From positions 106,379 through 170,378 of the forward strand of contig JACQZP010000031.1 in the NCBI GenBank assembly GCA_016213825.1: a stretch of DNA of 64,000 nt, read 5' to 3'. A program made the translations under genes and the position numbers. This stretch comes from Acetobacterium woodii (GTDB taxonomy: Bacteria; Bacillota; Clostridia; Eubacteriales; Eubacteriaceae). Within the stretch, counting starts at the first letter, position 1. Every line of letters begins with the position of its first letter. Below, piece after piece: positions 45,189 to 54,636 of the stretch. Under the pieces are notes generated by a model. It was not told where the DNA came from, made no database searches, and saw only the letters and a list, made by a program, of their open reading frames with translations.

Positions 45189-47918
45189 TTATACGCCTCC
45201 TGATACATTTAATAATTCTTGAGATTTTGGTAATTTTGATTTTAAAATATCTTGAGCGGCTGTTTTAACCGCATCCTCGATCCGATCATAGGTTGAAAAG
45301 ACTTTAATCCCTTTGGTTTCCAATCGTTTGGATGGCAGATCCCCAATCCGCATTGAGATGACCCCATCACAGTCTTTGAGTTCCCGGAGAATCACGCCGA
45401 TTTTATCTTCTTTTTCGTCGCAGTCTTCTTCACCGGTACAGTATTTACCAATGACTCGTTTTTCCTTGAATTGCACCTCATTGTCGAGGTAGTCATAGAT
45501 ATAGAGCTCACTGGCCTGGCCAAAATGTTGATCAACCAGCATTCCACCTTTGGAAACAATGGCAAAGCGCAAGCCTTTTTGGGCAGAAAGGGCGGTTTCT
45601 TTAAACTGCTCTTCCTTTTCCCGGAATTCCAGAGAAATATCGCTGTCTAGTTTACCGATGGCATCAGCCCGGCATTGCTTGCAGTGGTACATTTGTTTAA
45701 GATGTATCCCGCATTTATCGCGAATGGCGTTGATTTCCTGGTTGGTGGCAATCGTCAGATCTTCAAAGGCACTACCTTTTACCGGAATCAATGGCATTAT
45801 GTTTGAGATGAAACAGCCCATGTCTTTGACGGTTTTAACCACTTCTTCAATGTGTTTATCGTTAATGCCCATCAGCGTGACGGTGTTGATTTTTACCATG
45901 ATTCCTTCATCAATCAGCAGTTTAATCCCGGCCAGTTGGTTGGCCAGCAGAATCGAAGCCCCAGCTTCGCCGTGGTAGCGGTTGCCCATAAAATCCACAT
46001 GTTTGTAAATTTTAGCGCCAATGGCGGGATCGACGGCATTAACGGTTACCGTCACATGAGAAACATTAAGTTTCGCCAGATCTTTGGCATGATAGGGGAG
46101 CATTAGACCGTTGGTTGAGACACAGAAGGTAACATTTGGGTCATATTCCTGAATCAGGGTCAGCGCTTTTTGGGTTTGTTCAAAATTTGCCAGCGCATCT
46201 CCTGGTCCAGCAATCCCGACAACGGTGAGGTTGGGTACCTTTTCCTTAACCAGTTTGTATTTTTCAAAAGCTGCTTCCGGTGAGAGTATTTCGGTGGTTA
46301 CCCCAGGGCGGCTTTCGTTAGGACAATCGAATTTTCTGACACAGTAATTACACTGGATATTGCATTTGGGTGCAATCGGTAAATGCATACGGGCATTTTT
46401 CTGGGAGGCTCCACAGCTGTAACAGGGATGGTTGGCTGTTTTTTCCTCAATGGTCATGGTGGTTGGCGGTACTTTGGGATTTGGGGTTTCCAGCACTTTC
46501 ATGTTTGCCTCCTTTTCCGGTTCCAATCCGTATTTGGATTTGGGTCCTTCATTATAATAGGTGTTATACAGGGTTTCTCTGAATCCGCCTTCAACGGCTT
46601 TCAGGATGGTGTTGGTAATTTGATCCAGCAGGATTTGAGAACCTTCATAGCCAAGGGTTCGAACCCGTTGGCCGCCAATGCGGTCATGAATGGGAAAGGC
46701 ACAGCGGATCAGCGGAATGTGATGTTTTTCCTCAATCCGGCGACCGTCGGAGTTGCCCAGCATCAGGTTGGCGCCCAAGCGGATGGCTTCTTCTTCGATG
46801 GTTTCAAAGTCCACATCATTTAAAATCACATAGTCCTCAACGAAAAGAATGTCAGCGAGCTTGGAAATTTCTTTCTCGATATTTTCTTTTAAATGGGGAC
46901 AATTGGAACCGGTGGCAGCAATTACTGGCATGACGCCATTTTCACAGCAGAGTCGCACGGCCGATACCACAAAATCCGGTTCGCCGAAGATAGCAATGCG
47001 TCCCTGGGCATTGTATTTATGGGAATCCACCATTCCATCAAGGTAACGCCCTCTTTCTTTTGCGATTTTTTCAGGAATAGGTTTTCCAGACAATTCTGAT
47101 AGCAGCTCAATCAAGGCATCGGTATCCCGGAGTCCCATCGGCAGGTTTAAGCGCTTGTAGGGGACACCGTATTGCGTATCAAGGTAAACACCGGGGGATT
47201 CCTCTGGCTTAATGGTATCGGATATCTCGATGGTGGTTCGAGCGCCGGCCATTTTTTGGATCTCGGAAATCGGAGTGCCATGCATCGGTAAGCGATGATA
47301 GCTGCTTTGATGGACGCCATCCAGATTTTCCGAAAGATCCGGCAGCAGAATATAGTCCAGTTCAAACTGATCCAGCAGATCCTTTAAATAACGGGTATCA
47401 GCCGGTGAAATCATGGTGCTGATAATATTGATCTTGTCATGTTTGGTGGCATCCATATCGACATGTGAGACAATGGCCTTCAAAGCCCGGGTAAAGCCTT
47501 CAAATTGAGTACCGCCGTAACCAGCCGATTTGACCGGAATAATTTTTACCTTTTCATCAGGATGAGAAGCGTAGAAATTATTGATGATGTATTCAATATC
47601 TTCGCCGATGGTTTCAGCCAGACAGGTGGTGGAAACGCCGATTACCTCCGGTTCGTATAATTTAATCAGATTTTCCAGTCCGATGATCAGGTTTTTCTCA
47701 CCACCATAAACCGTGCCTTCTTCAGTCAGAGAAGAAGAAGCAATATCCACCGGTTCATTATAATGGGTAGCCATATGGCGACGGATATAGGTGCTGCAGC
47801 CCTGGGAACCATGGAGGATATTCATACACTTTTGAATACCATAGAAGGCATTGGATGTGCCCATCGGCATGCACATTTTACATGGATTAACATTTAGGTT
47901 AACTAAATTTTTAGACAT
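45189..47918 (-). CDS. nifB: NifN-NifB fusion: FeMo-co scaffold joined to radical SAM cofactor enzyme
   Basis: 909 residues. The region 1-450 is a nitrogenase component 1-like NifN (PCKMCMPMGTSNAFYGI, VSTTCLAETIGED), and about 485-770 is NifB with the radical SAM motif CNIQCNYC (Cys519, 523, 526). A NifX-like domain fills about 790-895. NifB builds the 8Fe-9S-C core and NifE/N is the next scaffold, so the fusion could hand the core over within one chain. The gene overlaps nifE by 8 bp; ATG follows AAGGAGG. This fusion is known from clostridia. Confidence 0.95.
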   Translation of the reverse strand: MSKNLVNLNVNPCKMCMPMGTSNAFYGIQKCMNILHGSQGCSTYIRRHMATHYNEPVDIASSSLTEEGTVYGGEKNLIIGLENLIKLYEPEVIGVSTTCLAETIGEDIEYIINNFYASHPDEKVKIIPVKSAGYGGTQFEGFTRALKAIVSHVDMDATKHDKINIISTMISPADTRYLKDLLDQFELDYILLPDLSENLDGVHQSSYHRLPMHGTPISEIQKMAGARTTIEISDTIKPEESPGVYLDTQYGVPYKRLNLPMGLRDTDALIELLSELSGKPIPEKIAKERGRYLDGMVDSHKYNAQGRIAIFGEPDFVVSAVRLCCENGVMPVIAATGSNCPHLKENIEKEISKLADILFVEDYVILNDVDFETIEEEAIRLGANLMLGNSDGRRIEEKHHIPLIRCAFPIHDRIGGQRVRTLGYEGSQILLDQITNTILKAVEGGFRETLYNTYYNEGPKSKYGLEPEKEANMKVLETPNPKVPPTTMTIEEKTANHPCYSCGASQKNARMHLPIAPKCNIQCNYCVRKFDCPNESRPGVTTEILSPEAAFEKYKLVKEKVPNLTVVGIAGPGDALANFEQTQKALTLIQEYDPNVTFCVSTNGLMLPYHAKDLAKLNVSHVTVTVNAVDPAIGAKIYKHVDFMGNRYHGEAGASILLANQLAGIKLLIDEGIMVKINTVTLMGINDKHIEEVVKTVKDMGCFISNIMPLIPVKGSAFEDLTIATNQEINAIRDKCGIHLKQMYHCKQCRADAIGKLDSDISLEFREKEEQFKETALSAQKGLRFAIVSKGGMLVDQHFGQASELYIYDYLDNEVQFKEKRVIGKYCTGEEDCDEKEDKIGVILRELKDCDGVISMRIGDLPSKRLETKGIKVFSTYDRIEDAVKTAAQDILKSKLPKSQELLNVSGGV

Positions 47919-49272
47919 ATTTTATACCTCCTTGAGATATGGTTTCCCAGACGGGACTGTTCATCGACAGATTAATTTCAGATGCAAAATTCAGGGTGCC
48001 TTCATAACCGGCCAGGGGATGCTTACGTTCATGGTTGTGGTCACAGAAGGCCACGCCCAGCTTATAGGCCAGCGGTCTTTCTTTGACCCCGCCGACTAAG
48101 ATGTCAGCGCCCATTTCTCTCATAAAGGCTTCCAGCTCGGCAGGGTTGGCGTCGTCTAAAATGACGGCATTTTCATCAACCAGATGCTGGATCACTTCAT
48201 AATCTTCTTTGCTTCCGGTTTGGGTGCCCACCATGACGGTGTTCATGCCAAATTCCTGAAACTGGCGAATCAGTGAGATCGCTTTAAAGCCGCCGCCCAC
48301 ATAGATAGCGGCTTTTTTTCCTTCAAGATTTTTTTTGTATTTATTTAAAAGAGGAATGACTCTATTTTTTTCTTCTTCAATAAAAGCTTTTGCTCTTTGG
48401 ATAACCTCTTTATCACCAACCGCGTAGGCAATCCGCAACAGCGAATCCGAGGTATCGGTAACACCGAAAAAGCTGACTTTAATAAACGGAATATCAAAGA
48501 CCTCTTCCATTTTCTTGGCCAGAAAGGTCATCGAACCAGCACATTGAACCAGATTTAACTGGGCACTTGGTGCTTTTTTGAGATCGTCGACTTTGGCATC
48601 ACCAGTAATATTGGCAACCACCTCGACGCCGATTCGTCTTAAATAATTTTTGATAATCCACATTTCACCGGCCAGATTGAAATCGCCGAGAATATTGACG
48701 CCTAATGTTTTTTCAGGTAAAACGTCTGGAGTAACCAGACTCATAATGGCATTACAGGCCATTTTATAACCGGTTTTCTTAGTTCCGGAAAAACCGGGGG
48801 ATTTAACTGCAATAACCCGGATACCATATTTTGCTTCGGCATTGCGACAGACCGCATCGATATCATCACCGATGACGCCGACAATGCAGGTGGCGTAAAT
48901 AAAAATGACCTTTGGTGAATGGATCGCCATGATTTCATCAATGGCAGCCACCAATTTCTTTTCACCGCCGAAGATCACGTCAGTTTCCCGCAGATCAGTG
49001 GAATAACTGTTACGATAGCCTTCTTCGTCGCTTGATAAACTGCCGCGAATATCCCAGGTATAACTGGCACATCCAATTGGGCCGTGTACTATATGAAAGG
49101 CATCGGTGATGGGGTTTAACACAACCCGGGCACCGCAGTAAACACATGCACGTTGACTGACTGCCCCTGAGACACTCTCTGACTCACACTTGATTCCGCT
49201 GCCGTCGCCGCTGCATTCCGAAAAACGGATGGACTTTGCTCTTTCTGGTAAAATCGCCGCATCATTTTTCAT
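47911..49272 (-). CDS. nifE: nitrogenase FeMo-co scaffold protein NifE
   Basis: 453 residues, homologous to NifD. The cluster-ligand cysteines are in RACVYCGARVVLNP and HGPIGCASYTWD, with the TCIVGVIGDD motif at about 130. It pairs with the NifN part of the next gene. ATG follows GGAGGC. It is separated from nifK by a 226-bp spacer with a large RNA structure. Confidence 0.94.
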   Translation of the reverse strand: MKNDAAILPERAKSIRFSECSGDGSGIKCESESVSGAVSQRACVYCGARVVLNPITDAFHIVHGPIGCASYTWDIRGSLSSDEEGYRNSYSTDLRETDVIFGGEKKLVAAIDEIMAIHSPKVIFIYATCIVGVIGDDIDAVCRNAEAKYGIRVIAVKSPGFSGTKKTGYKMACNAIMSLVTPDVLPEKTLGVNILGDFNLAGEMWIIKNYLRRIGVEVVANITGDAKVDDLKKAPSAQLNLVQCAGSMTFLAKKMEEVFDIPFIKVSFFGVTDTSDSLLRIAYAVGDKEVIQRAKAFIEEEKNRVIPLLNKYKKNLEGKKAAIYVGGGFKAISLIRQFQEFGMNTVMVGTQTGSKEDYEVIQHLVDENAVILDDANPAELEAFMREMGADILVGGVKERPLAYKLGVAFCDHNHERKHPLAGYEGTLNFASEINLSMNSPVWETISQGGIKYV

Positions 49273-49297
49273 TTTTTACAGCCTCCTTTCAAATTAA

Positions 49298-49315
49298 GGG
49301 GAGGAAAACCTCCCC
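49298..49315 (-). repeat. GC-rich hairpin just before the nifE ribosome site
   Basis: GGGGAGG, loop of four bases, CCTCCCC: seven GC-rich pairs about 12 nt upstream of the nifE Shine-Dalgarno. The same GGGGAGGTT sequence also occurs right after the nifK stop, so the two copies flank the large structure between them. Confidence 0.65.
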
Positions 49316-49340
49316 AACTTTAATATCATGAGATAACCTA

Positions 49341-49457
49341 GTACCGACAATTGTTACATCATGTTGTACCCAAAGGGCAGACCCTGTGCCTCAAGGCGGA
49401 CACGGCGATAGCCTGTCCGAACTTGCGGCATACAACAGATTAACAATTGGTCGGTAC
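49341..49457 (-). ncRNA. 117-nt branched RNA structure between nifK and nifE
   Basis: The closing helix is 16 bp (GTACCGACAATTGTTA with its complement, one bulged G). Inside, GTTGTA/TACAAC leads to a junction with two arms. One is a short AGGG/CCCT hairpin (49374-49385). The other is a long arm made of TGCC/GGCA, CAAG/CTTG, CGGACA/TGTCCG and GGC/GCC. I see no frame. It could stabilise the nifHDK part of the mRNA, act as a cis-regulator of nifE, or be a small palindromic mobile element. Confidence 0.7.
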
Positions 49458-49498
49458 GGTATTTAAGATTGAAACCAGAGGAAAGGAACCTCCCCAGG

Positions 49499-50863
49499 TT
49501 ACATTACCATTTCTAAATCTTCATCATCACAATCGCGGTCCTGACGGTCCATGAGAGCATTGAGAATCAATTCCGCCAATCGGATGGCTCCTTTATAGCC
49601 AACGATGGGCATATAAGAGTGAACATAACGATCAATGATCGGGAAACCGACGCGAACCAGAGGAATATCTTCAGCTCGGGCCACTTGTTTACCGTGGGTT
49701 CCGCCGATTAATAAATCAACCGGATCATTTTTAATCCATTGGTGAAGCTCGAATAAGTCACCAGCTTGTTTAGCAACACAGCCTTCGACACCAAATTTTT
49801 CAAATAAAGCATTGGCTTTTCTTTCAAAAGCGGCACCAGGAGTTCCGGTGACCACGTATTTAGGAATCATGCCCATTTCTAAAGTAATTTGAGCCATGCC
49901 TAAAACGGTATCGGGATCGCCAAAAATTGCAACGGTTTTATTGTTGGTATATTGATGTGAATCCAGCAGGATATCCATCAATTGGCCACGTTCTTCTTCT
50001 ATTTCATAAGGCACTTCATTTTTAGAGAACTGATTCAAGGCCATAATGAAATTATCCGTATTTTCGACACCGATGGGCAGTGGTAAGGTTTTATAGGGAA
50101 CCTTGCATTTCTTTTCCAGAAAATCGGCTGGGAATTCAGATGTCAGTTCACCTAAGCCAATAGTCAATTCACAGTTACCCAGATCCCGAATATCCGGAAT
50201 GGAGGTTCCGCCTTTGGGATACATGGTGTAGCTGCCGGTCATTGGAGCATCTAAGACACCGCTGGTATCAGGCAGCATAATGAACTCGGTACCCATCAAC
50301 TTCATCAGTCGTTTCATTTCCCGCATGTCGCCGGGATTAACAAATCCAGGGAAGAGGGCTAATTTACCATTTTTTTCGCCAGATGCTTCAGATAGATATT
50401 TAATAAATCCGGCGATCATGTTATAATAACCAGTAATGTGTGAACCAACATAACTTGGGGTATTGGTGTGAACCACTAATTTACCTTCCGGGACTTTTGC
50501 GTCCTGGATGTAACCGTTGAGGTCATCACCAATGGTTTCACTTAAACATGTAGTATGGACGGCAATGATTTCAGGGTCATAAATATCAAAGATGTTTTTA
50601 ATGGCAGTTTTTAAGTTGGAGCCACCGCCGAATACGGAAGCGCCTTCTGTAAATGAACTGGATGATGCAATCGCTGGATCTTTAAAATGTCTGGTTAAAA
50701 ACATTCGATGAAATGAACAGCATCCTTGTGAACCATGACTATGAGGCATACATGAGTGAACACCTAGAGCAGCATACATTGCCCCAACCGGTTGACATGT
50801 TTTTATCGGATTGATTCGTAGAGTGGATCTTTCCGATACTTTTTTTGGTGTTAATTCTAACAT
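49499..50863 (-). CDS. nifK: nitrogenase molybdenum-iron protein beta chain
   Basis: 454 residues, the short clostridial type of NifK lacking the about 50-residue N-terminal extension of proteobacteria. P-cluster ligands are visible in KTCQPVGAMYAALG, HGSQGCCSFHR and HTTCLSETIGDD. It starts in a TAATG overlap with the nifD stop, so the two are translationally coupled, giving equal amounts of the alpha and beta chains. Confidence 0.96.
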   Translation of the reverse strand: MLELTPKKVSERSTLRINPIKTCQPVGAMYAALGVHSCMPHSHGSQGCCSFHRMFLTRHFKDPAIASSSSFTEGASVFGGGSNLKTAIKNIFDIYDPEIIAVHTTCLSETIGDDLNGYIQDAKVPEGKLVVHTNTPSYVGSHITGYYNMIAGFIKYLSEASGEKNGKLALFPGFVNPGDMREMKRLMKLMGTEFIMLPDTSGVLDAPMTGSYTMYPKGGTSIPDIRDLGNCELTIGLGELTSEFPADFLEKKCKVPYKTLPLPIGVENTDNFIMALNQFSKNEVPYEIEEERGQLMDILLDSHQYTNNKTVAIFGDPDTVLGMAQITLEMGMIPKYVVTGTPGAAFERKANALFEKFGVEGCVAKQAGDLFELHQWIKNDPVDLLIGGTHGKQVARAEDIPLVRVGFPIIDRYVHSYMPIVGYKGAIRLAELILNALMDRQDRDCDDEDLEMVM

Positions 50864-52452
50864 TATTCAATACCTCCTAAGCTGCCTACCAATGTGGGCT
50901 CACTTTTCCATGGCGCTTGAATCATGTTCCAAACTGGAGTATAAGTGGCCATTGTCATATCTTTGGCAAAATTTAATGCTCCTCTGAATCCAGCGTATGG
51001 ACCACTGTAATCATAGGAATGTAATTGTCGTGAGGGGACGCCTGATTTTTGAACAATAAATTTGTCTTTAATCCCAGAGAAGAAAATATCAGGTTTTAAC
51101 AGTTTTAAAAATTCTTCGGTTTCAAAGTGATTGAAGTCATCCGTGATGATGGCTCCTTCAGCAATATCAGCCCATAAACCATCATACTTTTCAAGTGGAA
51201 CGCCAGCAGCTTTTAATTCTTCAAGTCTTTCTGGAGTATGGAAGGTTTTGAATTTTTCTTGATCAGGTTGGACGGTAATGCTTTCAATATTTTTTGAATC
51301 CGCATCGATTTTAATAGTCGGAATAACGTCTCGGCCTTCGTAATCATCACGATGTCCAAATTCGTAGCCGGCCAGGATTACATCAACACCTAAATATTTT
51401 AATAGGTTGATGAAATGATGGGTTCGTGATCCACCGACATAAACGGCCGCTTTTTTGCCTTCCAGCTTAGACTTGTAGTAAGCCATGCCTTCTTCGATTT
51501 CGTCAAGTTCTTCAGCAATAACCGCTTCAGTTCGTTCAATTAAAGCCGGATCATTAAAGTAAAGGGCAATGTCGTGCAGTGATTTTTTGATGCTTTCCAG
51601 ACCAATGAAATTAACTTTGATCCAGTCCATTCCATACTTGGTTTTCATCATTTCGGCGATATAGTTAATCGAACGATGACATTGAACCAGGTTCAGGTCA
51701 GCAGTGTGAGCGTTTTTAAGATCAGCATAGCTGCCGTCACCAGTCATAACTGAAACAACGTTATAACCGATTCGCTTCAAAATACGTTCAACTTCCCAAC
51801 CATCACCACCGATGTTATATTCACCTAAAAGGTTGATTGAGTATTTCAGGGGTTCTGCATCGCCGGTACCGATGACATATTTCATTAAACCATTATTGGC
51901 AATGTGATGTCCGCCGGATTGGCTGACGCCCTTGTAACCTTCACAGCTGAATGCCAATACTTTAATGCCATATAATTTTTCAGACTCTGCGGCAACAGCA
52001 TGGATATCATCACCGATTAATCCGACCGGACAGGTGGAGCTGATCATGATACATTCCGGATTGAAAATTTCAACGGCTTCTTTAATGGCTTGTCTTAATT
52101 TTTTTTCACCACCGAAGACGATGTCAGTTTCCTGCATGTCAGTCGAAAAGCTGTATTGGGTGAAGTCTTTAGTATTTTCGTCACCTTTGGCTTTATTTCT
52201 TCTGGTTCCCCAGGTGTAATAGGAACAACCGATGGGACCGTGAACAATGTTGACAACATCTTTTAATGGGCCGGTAACAACCCCTTTACAACCAGCATAG
52301 CAGCAGCCACGGTTGGTCATAATTCCGGGAATGGCCCGGGTATCGGCTGCGATGACTTGAGGTTCACCGCCTTCAATTTCAATGACGTGTTCTTTTCTGT
52401 TTTTATAAATTTTAGAGCTATATTTATCGAGTACTTTATCTCTTGAATCCAT
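50863..52452 (-). CDS. nifD: nitrogenase molybdenum-iron protein alpha chain
   Basis: 529 residues. P-cluster cysteines are in NRGCCYAGCKG (Cys50) and GPIGCSYYTWG (Cys76). The FeMo-co region includes the Cys in the NLVQCHRS/SGPYAGFRG segments and the histidine of RQLHSYDYSG. An insertion of about 50 residues around 385-430 is the hallmark of the Clostridium pasteurianum-type NifD. No vnfG/anfG-type delta gene is present, so this is the Mo enzyme. ATG follows GAGGTG. Confidence 0.96.
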   Translation of the reverse strand: MDSRDKVLDKYSSKIYKNRKEHVIEIEGGEPQVIAADTRAIPGIMTNRGCCYAGCKGVVTGPLKDVVNIVHGPIGCSYYTWGTRRNKAKGDENTKDFTQYSFSTDMQETDIVFGGEKKLRQAIKEAVEIFNPECIMISSTCPVGLIGDDIHAVAAESEKLYGIKVLAFSCEGYKGVSQSGGHHIANNGLMKYVIGTGDAEPLKYSINLLGEYNIGGDGWEVERILKRIGYNVVSVMTGDGSYADLKNAHTADLNLVQCHRSINYIAEMMKTKYGMDWIKVNFIGLESIKKSLHDIALYFNDPALIERTEAVIAEELDEIEEGMAYYKSKLEGKKAAVYVGGSRTHHFINLLKYLGVDVILAGYEFGHRDDYEGRDVIPTIKIDADSKNIESITVQPDQEKFKTFHTPERLEELKAAGVPLEKYDGLWADIAEGAIITDDFNHFETEEFLKLLKPDIFFSGIKDKFIVQKSGVPSRQLHSYDYSGPYAGFRGALNFAKDMTMATYTPVWNMIQAPWKSEPTLVGSLGGIE

Positions 52453-52467
52453 TCAAATCACCTCTTT

Positions 52468-52851
52468 CTAAAATGCATCCGCATTTTTTTCGCCACTTCG
52501 TACACGAATGGACTCTTCAATTGGGATGACGAAAATTTTTCCATCGCCTGGATTTCCGGTTTGATTATTTTCTATAATGATGGAAACAACTTTATCCACC
52601 TCGTCATCTTCAACAATGACGGTGAAAAATCTCTTGGGAATTAATCGAGATGATTCGGTTAAAGATTCACCAACCGTTGAAACAGGCATTTCCCCGGCTT
52701 CAACAATGTCTTGAATGATGGATAAATCAATGGTTTTCTTTCCGCGGCCAAGAACCTTTAAACATGTAAAAGCAGGAATTCCTTCTTTGACAAGAGCTTC
52801 TTTGGTCTGGTTTACTTTATTCTGACGAATAATTGCCATAACTTCTTTCAT
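52468..52851 (-). CDS. nifI2: nitrogenase-associated PII protein NifI2
   Basis: 127 residues, PII fold with an insertion in the T-loop region (about 35-65) as in NifI2. With NifI1 it forms a complex that inhibits the MoFe protein when 2-oxoglutarate is low (ammonium switch-off), shown in methanogens and some clostridia. The C-terminal GDGKIFVIPIEESIRVR nucleotide-binding segment is intact. ATG follows AAGGAGG. Position between nifI1 and nifD is canonical. Confidence 0.94.
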   Translation of the reverse strand: MKEVMAIIRQNKVNQTKEALVKEGIPAFTCLKVLGRGKKTIDLSIIQDIVEAGEMPVSTVGESLTESSRLIPKRFFTVIVEDDEVDKVVSIIIENNQTGNPGDGKIFVIPIEESIRVRSGEKNADAF

Positions 52852-52865
52852 ATTAATTCCTCCTT

Positions 52866-53192
52866 CTACAGGCCGGCTTTTCCTGTACTGACTGTGTAAG
52901 CTTCTTCTACCGGAGAAATGAAAATACGACCATCTCCAAAAGTACCCTCGGTGCCAGTTTTTGCGTATTTCATAATTATTTTAACGACATCATCTTTGTC
53001 TTCATCGTTGACAATACACAGGAGCATCACTTTAGGGATTTCATCATAATAAACGTCCCCAACTTTGATTCCTTTTTGTTTTCCACGGCCATAAACATCT
53101 AATTTAGTAACAGCTGAAAATCCAGCGGATAACATTTCGGATAAAACTACCCCTGTTTTTTCAGGTCTGATAATTGCGCGTACCATTAACAT
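52866..53192 (-). CDS. nifI1: nitrogenase-associated PII protein NifI1
   Basis: 108 residues, PII fold, partner of NifI2 in post-translational control of nitrogenase. The T-loop contains KGIKVGDVYYDEIPKV. ATG 53192 has AAGGAAG upstream; a second ATG at 53186 is possible. It lies directly after nifH, the usual position of nifI1. Confidence 0.94.
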   Translation of the reverse strand: MLMVRAIIRPEKTGVVLSEMLSAGFSAVTKLDVYGRGKQKGIKVGDVYYDEIPKVMLLCIVNDEDKDDVVKIIMKYAKTGTEGTFGDGRIFISPVEEAYTVSTGKAGL

Positions 53193-53236
53193 ATGTTCTA
53201 CTTCCTTTCGTAAATAAACTCGAAATAAAATTCTAA

Positions 53237-54106
<870 letters not shown>

Positions 54107-54112
54107 TCAAAT

Positions 54113-54171
54113 AAAAAAGAGATCCATGCCGACTGCACAAATTGCAGATGGTTAAGACCTCTTTGTCTAAG
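54113..54171 (-). promoter_or_regulatory. nifH leader attenuator 3: hexaloop hairpin overlapping a terminator
   Basis: Transcribed as CTTAGAC, loop AAAGAG, GTCTTAA, whose 3' arm is also the 5' arm of a terminator (CCAT/ATGG and CTGCA/TGCAG inside) ending in TTTTTT. TACTCA and TGAGTA outside the element can pair and enclose it. It is the last barrier before nifH. Confidence 0.82.
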
Positions 54172-54191
54172 GATGATGAGTATTTAGTTTA

Positions 54192-54251
54192 AAAGAAAAA
54201 AAGTCTTAATCTGCTGCGCACCGGCAGCAAACTAAGACTTCTTTGTCTAAG
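54192..54251 (-). promoter_or_regulatory. nifH leader attenuator 2: hexaloop hairpin overlapping a terminator
   Basis: CTTAGAC, loop AAAGAA, GTCTTAG (54251-54232), then a 15-bp terminator stem (GTCTTAGTTTGCTGC against GCAGCAGATTAAGAC, two mismatches) with six-base loop and TTTTTTT. Hairpin and terminator share GTCTTAG and exclude each other. Confidence 0.88.
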
Positions 54252-54265
54252 GGGGAGGATTACCA

Positions 54266-54325
54266 ATAAAAAAGAGGTCTCGATCAGTTACGCATTTGTA
54301 ACTGATTGAGACCACATTGTCTAAG
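54266..54325 (-). promoter_or_regulatory. nifH leader attenuator 1: hexaloop hairpin overlapping a terminator
   Basis: CTTAGAC, loop AATGTG, GTCTCAA (54325-54306), then a 16-bp terminator stem with six-base loop (54313-54276) and TTTTTT. GGATTACC and GGTAATCC flank the element (54334-54327 and 54264-54257) and can close it as a domain. Confidence 0.88.
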
Positions 54326-54359
54326 GGGTAATCCGTATTGCATTGTTTTCTATGGGCTT

Positions 54360-54388
54360 ATTATCCATGGTATTGCCGGGAAAGTCAA
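54360..54388 (-). promoter_or_regulatory. sigma-A promoter of the nif operon
   Basis: TTGACT, 17 bp, GATAAT on the minus strand. No -24/-12 sigma54 element is visible upstream of nifH, unlike proteobacterial nif operons. The leader from start site to nifH is about 300 nt and holds the three attenuators. From 54389 to 54636 I see no gene. Confidence 0.85.
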
Positions 54389-54636
54389 GTTGCTTTGATT
54401 GTAAACCCTTTTCAACATTGAATGAACTTAAGATTTACACCACGGCTTTACATTTATTTTCATACCAGAATCACGATTGTACTTTAGTCAACTGATGTGT
54501 TTTTTAACTGATAGGCGGGCTGAAATCATTTTCACGGTTTCAGAATGTTTTTGAATAAAACCAGCTTTTGAATCCTTAAAGAAACCTTAATTATTTCTTA
54601 AGCCGCCTACATGAAGATCATCAAAATCAGTCTCGA

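Noticed and set aside
49341..49457. Molybdenum-cofactor or cobalamin riboswitch between nifK and nifE
   Set aside because: I could not match the conserved cores of either class; the structure is mostly simple helices, so it is reported as an unassigned RNA.
54266..54388. A P1 partner hairpin for the first nifH attenuator
   Set aside because: I tested the A-x-x-G hexaloop positions between the start site and the first unit and none has complementary flanks.
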